From positions 1 through 6,167 of the forward strand of contig CAISGS010000426.1 in the NCBI GenBank assembly GCA_903884915.1: a stretch of 6,167 nucleotides of DNA, given 5' to 3'. Origin of the DNA: an uncultured Caulobacteraceae bacterium (lineage in GTDB: Bacteria; Pseudomonadota; Alphaproteobacteria; Caulobacterales; Caulobacteraceae). Position 1 is the first letter of the stretch. Each line of letters opens with the position of its first letter. A model generated the notes under the pieces. The model was not told the DNA's origin, did no database searches, and worked only from the letters and a program-made list of their open reading frames with translations. Shown here in pieces: positions 1-5,567 of the stretch. Position numbers and translations under genes: made by a program.

Positions 1-534
1 CTCTGCAATGCCTCCCCCGCCGCCGATAGTGTTCCAGCCCTGATCGCCGCCAGAGCCACCTGCGTGATCGCAGGCCCTGATGGCACCCGCGAAGCCGCTG
101 TTGAGACCATCGTCACAGGTCCCGGCCAGACCTCGCTGGCGGCGGGCGAGTTTATCATCGCTTTCAAGCTGCCGCCGCGCGGTCCAAAATCATCGGACGC
201 CTATCTGCGCATGATCCCGCGCACCGAGATGGACATTGCTGTTGCTGGAGCCGCAGTCAGTCTGGCGCTCGATGCTGATGGGGTCTGCACATCGGCCTTT
301 GTGGCTCTGGGCGCCGTGGCCCCGACTGCCTTGCTGGTTGCTGATGCGGGGCAAGCCTTGGTCGGCACCCGCCTAGAAGCATCAAACCTCACCCAAATGG
401 AAGAGGCGGTTCGCGCCGCCTGCCAACCCATTAGCGATAAGCGCGGCACCGCCGACTATCGCACCAAGATCGCCGCCGTGCTGGCCCACCGTGCCGCCGT
501 CATCGCTTGGAACAGAGCAAAGGAACAGGCATGA
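1..534 (+). CDS. FAD-binding subunit of a xanthine dehydrogenase-family molybdenum hydroxylase (C-terminal part, cut by left edge)
   Basis: The frame is open from base 1 and encodes the last 177 residues; whole proteins of this family are about 260-300 residues, so roughly 100 N-terminal residues lie outside. The visible protein begins with LCNASPAADS (residues 1-10), the end of the second FAD-binding motif, which usually reads GGN-(L/I)-C. The end of the FAD domain follows, then a CO-dehydrogenase flavoprotein C-terminal domain from about residue 65, with the typical RTEMDIAVAG stretch (74-83) and a terminal RGTADYR (148-154). The subunit accepts electrons from the [2Fe-2S] subunit and passes them to an external acceptor. 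LCNASPAADS runs directly into VPALIA, with no cysteine-rich insertion of the kind that carries a [4Fe-4S] cluster in 4-hydroxybenzoyl-CoA reductase. The stop overlaps the start of the next gene by four bases. Family assignment is firm; the acceptor and substrate are unknown. Confidence 0.93.
   Translation, partial: LCNASPAADSVPALIAARATCVIAGPDGTREAAVETIVTGPGQTSLAAGEFIIAFKLPPRGPKSSDAYLRMIPRTEMDIAVAGAAVSLALDADGVCTSAFVALGAVAPTALLVADAGQALVGTRLEASNLTQMEEAVRAACQPISDKRGTADYRTKIAAVLAHRAAVIAWNRAKEQA
519..524 (+). promoter_or_regulatory. Ribosome binding site that sets the start of the [2Fe-2S] subunit
   Basis: AAAGGA lies 6 nt before ATG 531. It favours this ATG over an in-frame TTG at 507, which would add eight residues not expected in the family. 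It sits inside the end of the FAD-subunit gene, consistent with translational coupling. Confidence 0.6.
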
Positions 535-1019
535 GCAAGCAACGCACCGCCGCCACCGTCAATGGCGACCCTGTCGAGTTCCTCAGCGATCCGGGTCAGA
601 CCCTCTTAGATGTCCTGCGCGACGAACTGCACCTGACCGGCTCCAAAGAGGGCTGCGGATCGGGCGATTGCGGGGCCTGCAGCGTGATCATGGATGGACG
701 GCTGGTCTGTTCGTGCCTTGTGCTGGCCGCTGAGGTCGAAGGCTGCCGGGTTGAAACCATTGAGGGCCTTTCCACGGGCAGTACCCTACATCCCCTGCAG
801 CAAAAGTTCCTCGACCATGCCGCCCTACAATGCGGGTTCTGCACCCCCGGCATCTTGATGGCCTCCAAGGCCCTGCTCGATGCCAATCCAGACCCCACCG
901 AATCTGAGGCCCGCTATTGGCTGGCGGGAAATCTTTGTCGCTGCACCGGTTATGACAAGATCATCAAGGCCGTGCTCGATACCGCCGCCGAACTGAGACA
1001 GGATCGGAAAAGCGCATGA
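531..1019 (+). CDS. [2Fe-2S] iron-sulfur subunit of the molybdenum hydroxylase
   Basis: This 162-residue protein carries the two [2Fe-2S] clusters that relay electrons from the molybdenum centre to FAD. The N-terminal plant-ferredoxin-type domain has cluster ligands C42, C47, C50 and C62 (C-x4-C-x2-C-x11-C, around GCGSGDCGAC). The C-terminal four-helix domain has C101, C104, C136 and C138 (C-x2-C-x31-C-x-C, in QCGFCTPG and NLCRCTGY). All eight ligands are present, as is the conserved Gln100 before C101. Length matches CoxS/HcrC-type subunits (about 150-170). The ATG at 531 overlaps the preceding TGA, and the TGA at the end overlaps the next ATG, so three subunits are likely made in a coupled, equimolar way. 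It should be cytoplasmic, as no signal peptide is visible. Assignment to the superfamily is essentially certain; the substrate cannot be read from this subunit. Confidence 0.97.
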   Translation: MSKQRTAATVNGDPVEFLSDPGQTLLDVLRDELHLTGSKEGCGSGDCGACSVIMDGRLVCSCLVLAAEVEGCRVETIEGLSTGSTLHPLQQKFLDHAALQCGFCTPGILMASKALLDANPDPTESEARYWLAGNLCRCTGYDKIIKAVLDTAAELRQDRKSA

Positions 1020-3304
1020 ACAAGCCCGTAAAACCAGAAGATACCGGCGCTATTCTCAAGGTCGTTGGCACCCGTCCCATCCGCCCCGATGGAGTGGAAA
1101 AGGTCACGGGCCGGGCTGCTTACGGCGCCGATCTGCACCTGCCCGGCATGTTGATCGGCAAGGTCAAGCGCAGCCCCCATGCCCATGCCCGCATCATCTC
1201 GATCGACACCCGCAAGGCCCTCGCCCTGCCCGGCGTCAAGGCGGTGATGACCAGTGCCGACATGCCTGATCTGGCTGCAGAACATTACGAGGCCGGGGAA
1301 AGTGCCTCCAACCTTAAGGACCTGTCGGCCAATGTCATGGCCAGAGGCAAGGTGCTCTATCACGGCCATGCCGTCGCTGCCGTCGCCGCGACCTCAAATG
1401 CCATTGCCGATCAGGCGCTGGATCTGATCGACATTGTCTATGAGACCCTGCCCCACGTGATCGATGTCGAAGAGGCCATGGCCCCTGACGCGCCGATCCT
1501 GCACGATCATATGTTCACGGCTGGCCTTGGCGAGACCCCCACCAATGCTAGCAATATTGCCACCAAGCACCGTCTCGACCGAGGCGATCTGGCCGCAGGC
1601 TTTGCCAGCGCCGATGTGATTGTCGAGACCCGCTATAGCAGCGCCGCCGTTCACCAAGGCTATATCGAGCCCCATGCCTGCGTCGCCAGCTATGCCGCTG
1701 ATGGCCAGACCCAGGTCTGGAGCAGCAGTCAGGGCCATTTCGTGATCCGGGGCCTGTGCGCCAAGTTGCTCAAACTGCGGTTCTCGGATGTACGGGTCAT
1801 TCCCGCCGAGATTGGCGGCGGTTTTGGCGGCAAGACAACGGTCTATCTAGAACCCTTAGCGCTGGTGCTGTCGCAAAAGAGCGGCCATCCGGTCAAGATG
1901 GTCATGACCCGCGAAGAGGTGTTTCGCGCCACAGGTCCGACCTCGGCCTCGGTCGTCACGGTCAAGATGGGGGCCAAGACCGACGGCACCATCACCGCCG
2001 CTCAGGTCGATCTGAAGTTCCAAGCCGGAGCCTTTGCAGGTTCGCCCGTCGGGGCCGCCGTCATGACCTCTCTGGCCTGCTATGATGTGGCCAATTTCGA
2101 GGTCACCGGTTGGGATGTGGTGACCAACAGTCCCAAGGTCGCCGCCTACCGCGCACCCGGCGCGCCCAACGCTGCCCTTGGCGTGGAATGTGCCGTCGAT
2201 GAGCTGGCTGAAAAGCTGGGCATGGACCCCATGGCCATTCGCGAAAAGAACGCCGTGCGTGATGGCGTCCGTGCCCCCTATGGCCCGGTCTATAAGAATA
2301 TCGGCTATGTTGAGACGCTGGAGGCCATCAAGTCTCACCCCCATATGGCCATCCCCCTTGGTCCCAACCAAGGGCGCGGCATTGCGGCGGGCTTCTGGTT
2401 CAATATTGGCGGTGAATCCACCGTCAATGTCAGCATCAATGAGGACGGCACCGCCATCGTCTCGACCGGCAGCCCCGATATTGGCGGCTCGCGCGCCTCG
2501 ATGGCCATGATGGCCGCTGAGGTTCTGGGCATTGGCGTCGAGCAGGTTCGACCCATCGTCGCAGATACGGCCTCGATCGGCTTTTCCACCGTCACAGGCG
2601 GAAGCCGCACGACCTTTGCCACCGGCATGGCCGTAGTTCAGGCCGCTGAAAAGCTGGTCATAGACCTCAAGCGCCGCGCGGCTGAGACCTGGGGCGTTGA
2701 GATCGATCAGGTGGTTTGGCAAGAGGGCGCGGCCCATTGTCTACAGGCCGGTAAGGCCCCCAAGGGTTCCTTGACCCTAGCTGCCTTGGCCGGATCGGCG
2801 GGCAAGACGGGCGGACCCATTGCCACGGTCGTGGCCTTAAACGCGCAAGGCGCTGGCCCCGGCTTTGGCGTCCATGTCTGTGACGTCGAGGTTGATCCCG
2901 AAACCGGTCAAGTTACCGTCCTGCGCTACACCGCCGCCCAAGATGTCGGCAAGGCGATCCATCCCGCCTATGTCGAGGGCCAGATTCAAGGCGGCGTCGC
3001 CCAAGGCATCGGCTGGGCGCTGAACGAGGAATATGTCTTCAGCACCGGCGGCATCATGGAAAATGCCGGGTTCCTCGACTACCGGGTGCCTGTGGCCTCT
3101 GACCTGCCGATGATCGACGCGATCATGGTCGAGGTGCCAAACCCCGCCCACCCCTATGGAGCCAAGGGTGTGGGCGAAGTGCCTATCGTGCCGCCGCTCG
3201 CCGCCCTCGCCATCGCAGTTCGTCACGCCACTGGCGTACGGATGCACGACCTGCCCCTGTCGCCCTCCAAGATCAGGGCGGCGATCGACGCTAACGCGCG
3301 CTAG
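1016..3304 (+). CDS. Molybdopterin-binding catalytic subunit of a xanthine dehydrogenase-family hydroxylase
   Basis: This 762-residue large subunit should bind a molybdopterin (in bacteria usually the cytosine dinucleotide form) and carry out hydroxylation or dehydrogenation with water as oxygen donor. The N-terminal a/b hammerhead domain covers about residues 20-150 (RPDGVEKVTGRAAYGADL and LYHGHAVAAVAA). Molybdenum-cofactor regions follow: SSSQGHFVIR with Gln239, GGGFGGKT at 267-274, AYRAPGAP at 377-384, TGGSRTTFATG at 527-537 and QGGVAQGIGW at 658-667. The likely catalytic glutamate is E721 in GAKGVGEVP. The loop AYRAPGAP differs from AYxCSFR of form I CO dehydrogenase (no copper-binding cysteine) and from AYRGAGR of the form II relatives. 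The usual GQGxxTxxxQ segment reads GGSRASMAMM (490-499), so the glutamine is replaced. It overlaps the preceding gene by four bases and is followed after 3 nt by a MoaD-like gene. Substrate unknown: an aldehyde, aromatic or N-heterocycle are all possible. Confidence 0.95.
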   Translation: MNKPVKPEDTGAILKVVGTRPIRPDGVEKVTGRAAYGADLHLPGMLIGKVKRSPHAHARIISIDTRKALALPGVKAVMTSADMPDLAAEHYEAGESASNLKDLSANVMARGKVLYHGHAVAAVAATSNAIADQALDLIDIVYETLPHVIDVEEAMAPDAPILHDHMFTAGLGETPTNASNIATKHRLDRGDLAAGFASADVIVETRYSSAAVHQGYIEPHACVASYAADGQTQVWSSSQGHFVIRGLCAKLLKLRFSDVRVIPAEIGGGFGGKTTVYLEPLALVLSQKSGHPVKMVMTREEVFRATGPTSASVVTVKMGAKTDGTITAAQVDLKFQAGAFAGSPVGAAVMTSLACYDVANFEVTGWDVVTNSPKVAAYRAPGAPNAALGVECAVDELAEKLGMDPMAIREKNAVRDGVRAPYGPVYKNIGYVETLEAIKSHPHMAIPLGPNQGRGIAAGFWFNIGGESTVNVSINEDGTAIVSTGSPDIGGSRASMAMMAAEVLGIGVEQVRPIVADTASIGFSTVTGGSRTTFATGMAVVQAAEKLVIDLKRRAAETWGVEIDQVVWQEGAAHCLQAGKAPKGSLTLAALAGSAGKTGGPIATVVALNAQGAGPGFGVHVCDVEVDPETGQVTVLRYTAAQDVGKAIHPAYVEGQIQGGVAQGIGWALNEEYVFSTGGIMENAGFLDYRVPVASDLPMIDAIMVEVPNPAHPYGAKGVGEVPIVPPLAALAIAVRHATGVRMHDLPLSPSKIRAAIDANAR

Positions 3305-3307
3305 GCC

Positions 3308-3556
3308 ATGGCTCTGGTCATTGTCGACTATGCAGACTGCCGGGCCCTCACCGGCGGTCTGCGCTCGTTCGAGGTCGAGGCCTCAACCGTGCGCGACCTC
3401 TTGCACCAGATCGAAGCGCGCTTCCCCGGCCTCGGCGACCTGATCGACCAACGCATGGCCATCGCCATAGACGGCGCCATCACGCAAGACGCGCACGGCG
3501 CTGCCCTAGAGCACGATAGCGAAGTGGTCTTGTTGCCGAAGATCGGAGGGGGCTAG
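3308..3556 (+). CDS. MoaD/ThiS-family beta-grasp sulfur-carrier-like protein
   Basis: This 82-residue protein has the layout of MoaD/ThiS: an N-terminal strand, a helix in TVRDLLHQIEARFPGL (about residues 27-42), a strand in MAIAIDG (49-55), an acidic EHDSEVVLLPKI segment, and a C-terminal Gly-Gly-Gly. In this family the terminal Gly-Gly is adenylated by a MoeB/ThiF-type enzyme and converted to a thiocarboxylate that donates sulfur, for example to the molybdopterin dithiolene. The ATG lies 3 nt after the stop of the large subunit and has no clear ribosome binding site, so translation is probably coupled. That placement suggests cofactor supply or sulfuration dedicated to this hydroxylase, which is inference. 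No MoaE, MoeB, MocA or XdhC-like partner is in the window. The tail ends in three glycines rather than two; this still leaves a terminal Gly-Gly and needs no processing. Confidence 0.85.
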   Translation: MALVIVDYADCRALTGGLRSFEVEASTVRDLLHQIEARFPGLGDLIDQRMAIAIDGAITQDAHGAALEHDSEVVLLPKIGGG

Positions 3557-3566
3557 CTCCAAGGCT

Positions 3567-3592
3567 GCGGCTCTCCACTAGTGAGAGGTCGC
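3567..3592 (+). other. Imperfect inverted repeat downstream of the hydroxylase operon
   Basis: An imperfect palindrome lies 11 nt after the MoaD-like stop. It is centred on the perfect 8-bp palindrome CACTAGTG and flanked by CTCT/AGAG and GCG/CGC arms, with small bulges. As RNA it could fold into a weak hairpin, but no T-run follows, so it is a poor intrinsic terminator. It could equally be a protein-binding site between the operon and the esterase gene. Confidence 0.35.
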
Positions 3593-3599
3593 CAAAGCC

Positions 3600-3636
3600 C
3601 ACAAATTGCACACAAAATATATTGTTGCTAACCATG
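3600..3636 (+). promoter_or_regulatory. Putative promoter/operator patch of the esterase gene
   Basis: This is the most A+T-rich patch in the gap, sharply different from its surroundings. TTGCAC (3606-3611) is separated by 17 nt from TAACCA (3629-3634), a weak match to a sigma-70 type -35/-10 pair. Between them sits an imperfect dyad ACAAAATATATTGT (3612-3625; 6 of 7 pairs match), which could be an operator. Two near-identical octamers, CACAAATT (3600) and CACAAAAT (3611), are spaced 11 bp apart, one helical turn. Whether the esterase has its own promoter is inferred from the 150-nt gap and this composition. Confidence 0.35.
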
Positions 3637-3691
3637 GGCACAGCGATGGAATTGCTGGCCGTCTGGCGGATCAACCGCAGCGGCAGACCTT

Positions 3692-3701
3692 GGGAGAGGG
3701 A
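3692..3701 (+). promoter_or_regulatory. Ribosome binding site of the esterase
   Basis: The purine-rich GGGAGAGGGA ends 5 nt before ATG 3707. It is much stronger than the sites in the hydroxylase operon. It supports this start, which also gives a complete twin-arginine signal peptide. Confidence 0.6.
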
Positions 3702-3706
3702 ACACT

Positions 3707-5434
3707 ATGTCAACGCAAGAGCACCTCAAGACAACCGCGGCTCTGAAGCTCGATCGACGCAGTCTGATGACGGCGGCCCTGGCTGGCGGCTTGGTGGCTA
3801 GCTCGGCAACGTCGGCTGACGCCGCTCAGGCTAAGACCTCCAAGGCCGCAGGCCCCGACCCTTTCCGAGGCTCTGATGACTTGGCCGTTGCCAAGACCGA
3901 AGCGGGCCGGGTTCGCGGCTATATCCACAATTCAATCTTGACCTTCAAGGGCATACCTTATGGCGCGGATACCGGGGGAGCTGCGCGCTTCTTGCCCGCA
4001 CAAAAGCCAAAGCCTTGGGCTGGTTTGCGCAGTGCCATGCAATATGGCCCCGTCAGCCCCCAACCTGATCGTGACGGCTGGAAGAATGACGAAGAGGCTT
4101 GGATGTTCGCTTGGAACGACGGCATCCAAGGCGAGGACTGCCTACGGACCAATGTCTGGACCCCGGGCCTAGATGGCAAGAAGCGTCCGGTCATGGTCTG
4201 GATCCATGGCGGCGGTCACTATGCGGGGTCTGGTCAAGAGCAGCCCGGCTATGACGGCGAAAATCTCGCCCGCACCGGCGACGTGGTGGTGGTCTCGTTG
4301 AACCATCGCCTCGGTGCCATGGGCTATATCGACTTCTCGCGCTTTGGGCCGGAATATAAGGCCTCAGCAAATATTGGCATGCAAGATATTGTCCTAGCTC
4401 TAGAGTGGGTGCGAGACAATATCGCCAATTTCGGCGGCGACCCTGGGTGCGTGACGATCATGGGCCAGAGCGGTGGCGGCGCAAAGGTCAGTACACTGAT
4501 GGTCATGCCTAAGGCGGCAGGCCTATTCCACCGTGCTGTCGTTCAGAGCGGATCGTCGCACTTGATTGGCGTGCCATCCGACGCCAATCGTTTGACCGAT
4601 CAGGTCTTGGTCGAACTGGGTGCAGCGGGCTCCTCGATGGAAGCCATAAAGGCCCTGCCTTACAAGGATCTGGTTCAGGCCGCGATCCGAGCACAAGCCA
4701 AACTACGCAAGCCCGGACAGACCAATGCCATAAGCGCCCGTGGCCCTCGGGCCGGAGACTTCGTACCCATCGTCGATGGCGAGATCGTGGTTCGCCATCC
4801 CTTTGAAAAGGACGCGCCACCCGTGATGAAACCAATTCCGATGATGGTCGGAACGGTGCTGAACGAGCAGGTCCATGCCCTCAACCATCCAGAATATGAA
4901 CGGATGACCGAGGAAGAGGCGAAGGCCAATCTCGTAAAGATCTATGGTGCCCCTTCCGAAGGCATCTTTGCGGCTGTTCGCCGTCGAAATCCCAAGATGA
5001 AGCCCTTCGACGTCTATTCGATTTGCTGCGCAGGTTCGGCGCGGGCGCGGGCCCAATATCAGGCAAAGATGAAATCGGCCCAAGGCGGGGCCCCGGCCTT
5101 CCTCTTTTGGTTCACTTGGCAAACCCCCGTTTTGGATGGCCGGCCACGGGCCTTCCACTGTTCGGAAATCGCCTTTGCCTTCAACAATACCGATGTCGCC
5201 GGCAGCTTGACGGGCGGCAGTGCAAGGGCACGTAAGCTCGGTCACGCCATGAGCCAAGCCTGGATCAACTTCGCCCGCCATGGCAATCCCAACCACGCAG
5301 ACCTGCCCAAATGGCCCGCCTATTCAGCAGCGCAACCAGCAACCATGATCTTTGATGATGCCTGCCAAGTCCAGATCGCTCCCGACCGTGAAGAACAGGC
5401 GCTGATTGGCGCTGCATTGGGTATTCCAGCTTAA
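3707..5434 (+). CDS. Type-B carboxylesterase with twin-arginine signal peptide
   Basis: This 575-residue serine hydrolase of the carboxylesterase type-B family (alpha/beta hydrolase fold) should cleave carboxylic esters. The N-terminus is a Tat-type signal: DRRSLM with Arg17-Arg18, a hydrophobic stretch (about 21-33), and a likely cleavage site after ADA at 37-39. The mature enzyme is therefore probably exported folded to the periplasm. FKGIPYG (80-86) and the family signature EDCLRTNVWTP (143-153) follow. The oxyanion-hole motif is HGGG (167-170). The nucleophile is Ser255 in GQSGGG. Triad partners are probably Glu387 in GTVLNEQ and His484 in RAFHCSEIAF. All catalytic elements are present and the length is normal. 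A 150-nt gap separates it from the hydroxylase operon, so it probably has its own promoter. A convergent flavin monooxygenase gene lies downstream. Substrate unknown; a lactone or aromatic ester from the neighbouring monooxygenase is possible but unproven. Confidence 0.95.
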   Translation: MSTQEHLKTTAALKLDRRSLMTAALAGGLVASSATSADAAQAKTSKAAGPDPFRGSDDLAVAKTEAGRVRGYIHNSILTFKGIPYGADTGGAARFLPAQKPKPWAGLRSAMQYGPVSPQPDRDGWKNDEEAWMFAWNDGIQGEDCLRTNVWTPGLDGKKRPVMVWIHGGGHYAGSGQEQPGYDGENLARTGDVVVVSLNHRLGAMGYIDFSRFGPEYKASANIGMQDIVLALEWVRDNIANFGGDPGCVTIMGQSGGGAKVSTLMVMPKAAGLFHRAVVQSGSSHLIGVPSDANRLTDQVLVELGAAGSSMEAIKALPYKDLVQAAIRAQAKLRKPGQTNAISARGPRAGDFVPIVDGEIVVRHPFEKDAPPVMKPIPMMVGTVLNEQVHALNHPEYERMTEEEAKANLVKIYGAPSEGIFAAVRRRNPKMKPFDVYSICCAGSARARAQYQAKMKSAQGGAPAFLFWFTWQTPVLDGRPRAFHCSEIAFAFNNTDVAGSLTGGSARARKLGHAMSQAWINFARHGNPNHADLPKWPAYSAAQPATMIFDDACQVQIAPDREEQALIGAALGIPA

Positions 5435-5447
5435 GGATTCAGGACAA

Positions 5448-5477
5448 AGGGACCGCAGCCTATAGGTTGCGGTCCTT
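5448..5477 (+). terminator. Intrinsic terminator hairpin between convergent genes, probably bidirectional
   Basis: The stem GGACCGCAGCC (5450-5460) pairs with GGTTGCGGTCC (5465-5475) around a TATA loop; all 11 pairs form, one of them G-U, and A-T and G-U pairs can extend it to 13. It begins 13 nt after the esterase stop. On the plus strand it is followed by only a short TTCC. On the minus strand it is followed by TTTGTCC, so it could also stop transcripts of the monooxygenase. The short T-runs lower confidence that it works without Rho. Confidence 0.65.
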
Positions 5478-5525
5478 CCGGTGCCCTTAGGTAGAGCTTT
5501 GGGGGCTTCTCTTAGAGGCAGATGC

Positions 5526-5540
5526 CCCTCGCAGCGAGGG
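5526..5540. other. Small G+C-rich hairpin in the convergent gap
   Basis: CCCTCG and CGAGGG form a perfect 6-bp stem around CAG. A competing fold pairs GGGGC (5502-5506) with GCCCC (5524-5528), which would exclude this hairpin. No T-run follows on either strand. It may assist termination or messenger stability, or be incidental in this G+C-rich DNA. Confidence 0.3.
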
Positions 5541-5546
5541 ACAGGC

Positions 5547-5563
5547 GGGGGGTAATCCCCCCC
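5547..5563 (-). terminator. G6-TAAT-C7 hairpin just after the monooxygenase stop
   Basis: Six G, a TAAT spacer and seven C form a perfect 6-bp all-GC stem ending about 5 nt from the stop codon of the minus-strand gene. Read on the minus strand, no T-run follows, so it is not a classical intrinsic terminator. Its position suggests a role in ending transcription or protecting the messenger 3' end. Confidence 0.35.
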
Positions 5564-5567
5564 ACCC

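Noticed and set aside
507..530. TTG at 507 as start of the [2Fe-2S] subunit
   Set aside because: ATG 531 has a well-placed AAAGGA, forms the usual ATGA overlap, and gives cysteine numbering typical of the family.
491..733. Plus-strand frame overlapping the FAD-subunit end and the [2Fe-2S] gene
   Set aside because: It is an out-of-frame shadow, Arg-rich and without motifs; the true frame has all eight cluster cysteines.
1856..2737. Long minus-strand open frame of 293 codons inside the large-subunit gene
   Set aside because: It is antisense to a well-supported gene. The predicted protein is rich in Gly, Ala, Asp and His with no family motifs, as expected from a reversed G+C-rich coding frame.
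1016..3304. Carbon monoxide dehydrogenase (CoxL)
   Set aside because: The copper-binding AYxCSFR loop is absent (AYRAPGAP instead), so CO oxidation is not supported although the superfamily is the same.
3480..3674. Minus-strand 64-codon frame over the MoaD-like end and the intergenic gap
   Set aside because: It has no motif, no clear ribosome binding site, and overlaps a better-supported gene.
4703..5296. Minus-strand open frame of 197 codons inside the esterase gene
   Set aside because: It is antisense to a complete esterase with all catalytic residues, and its translation shows no recognisable domain.
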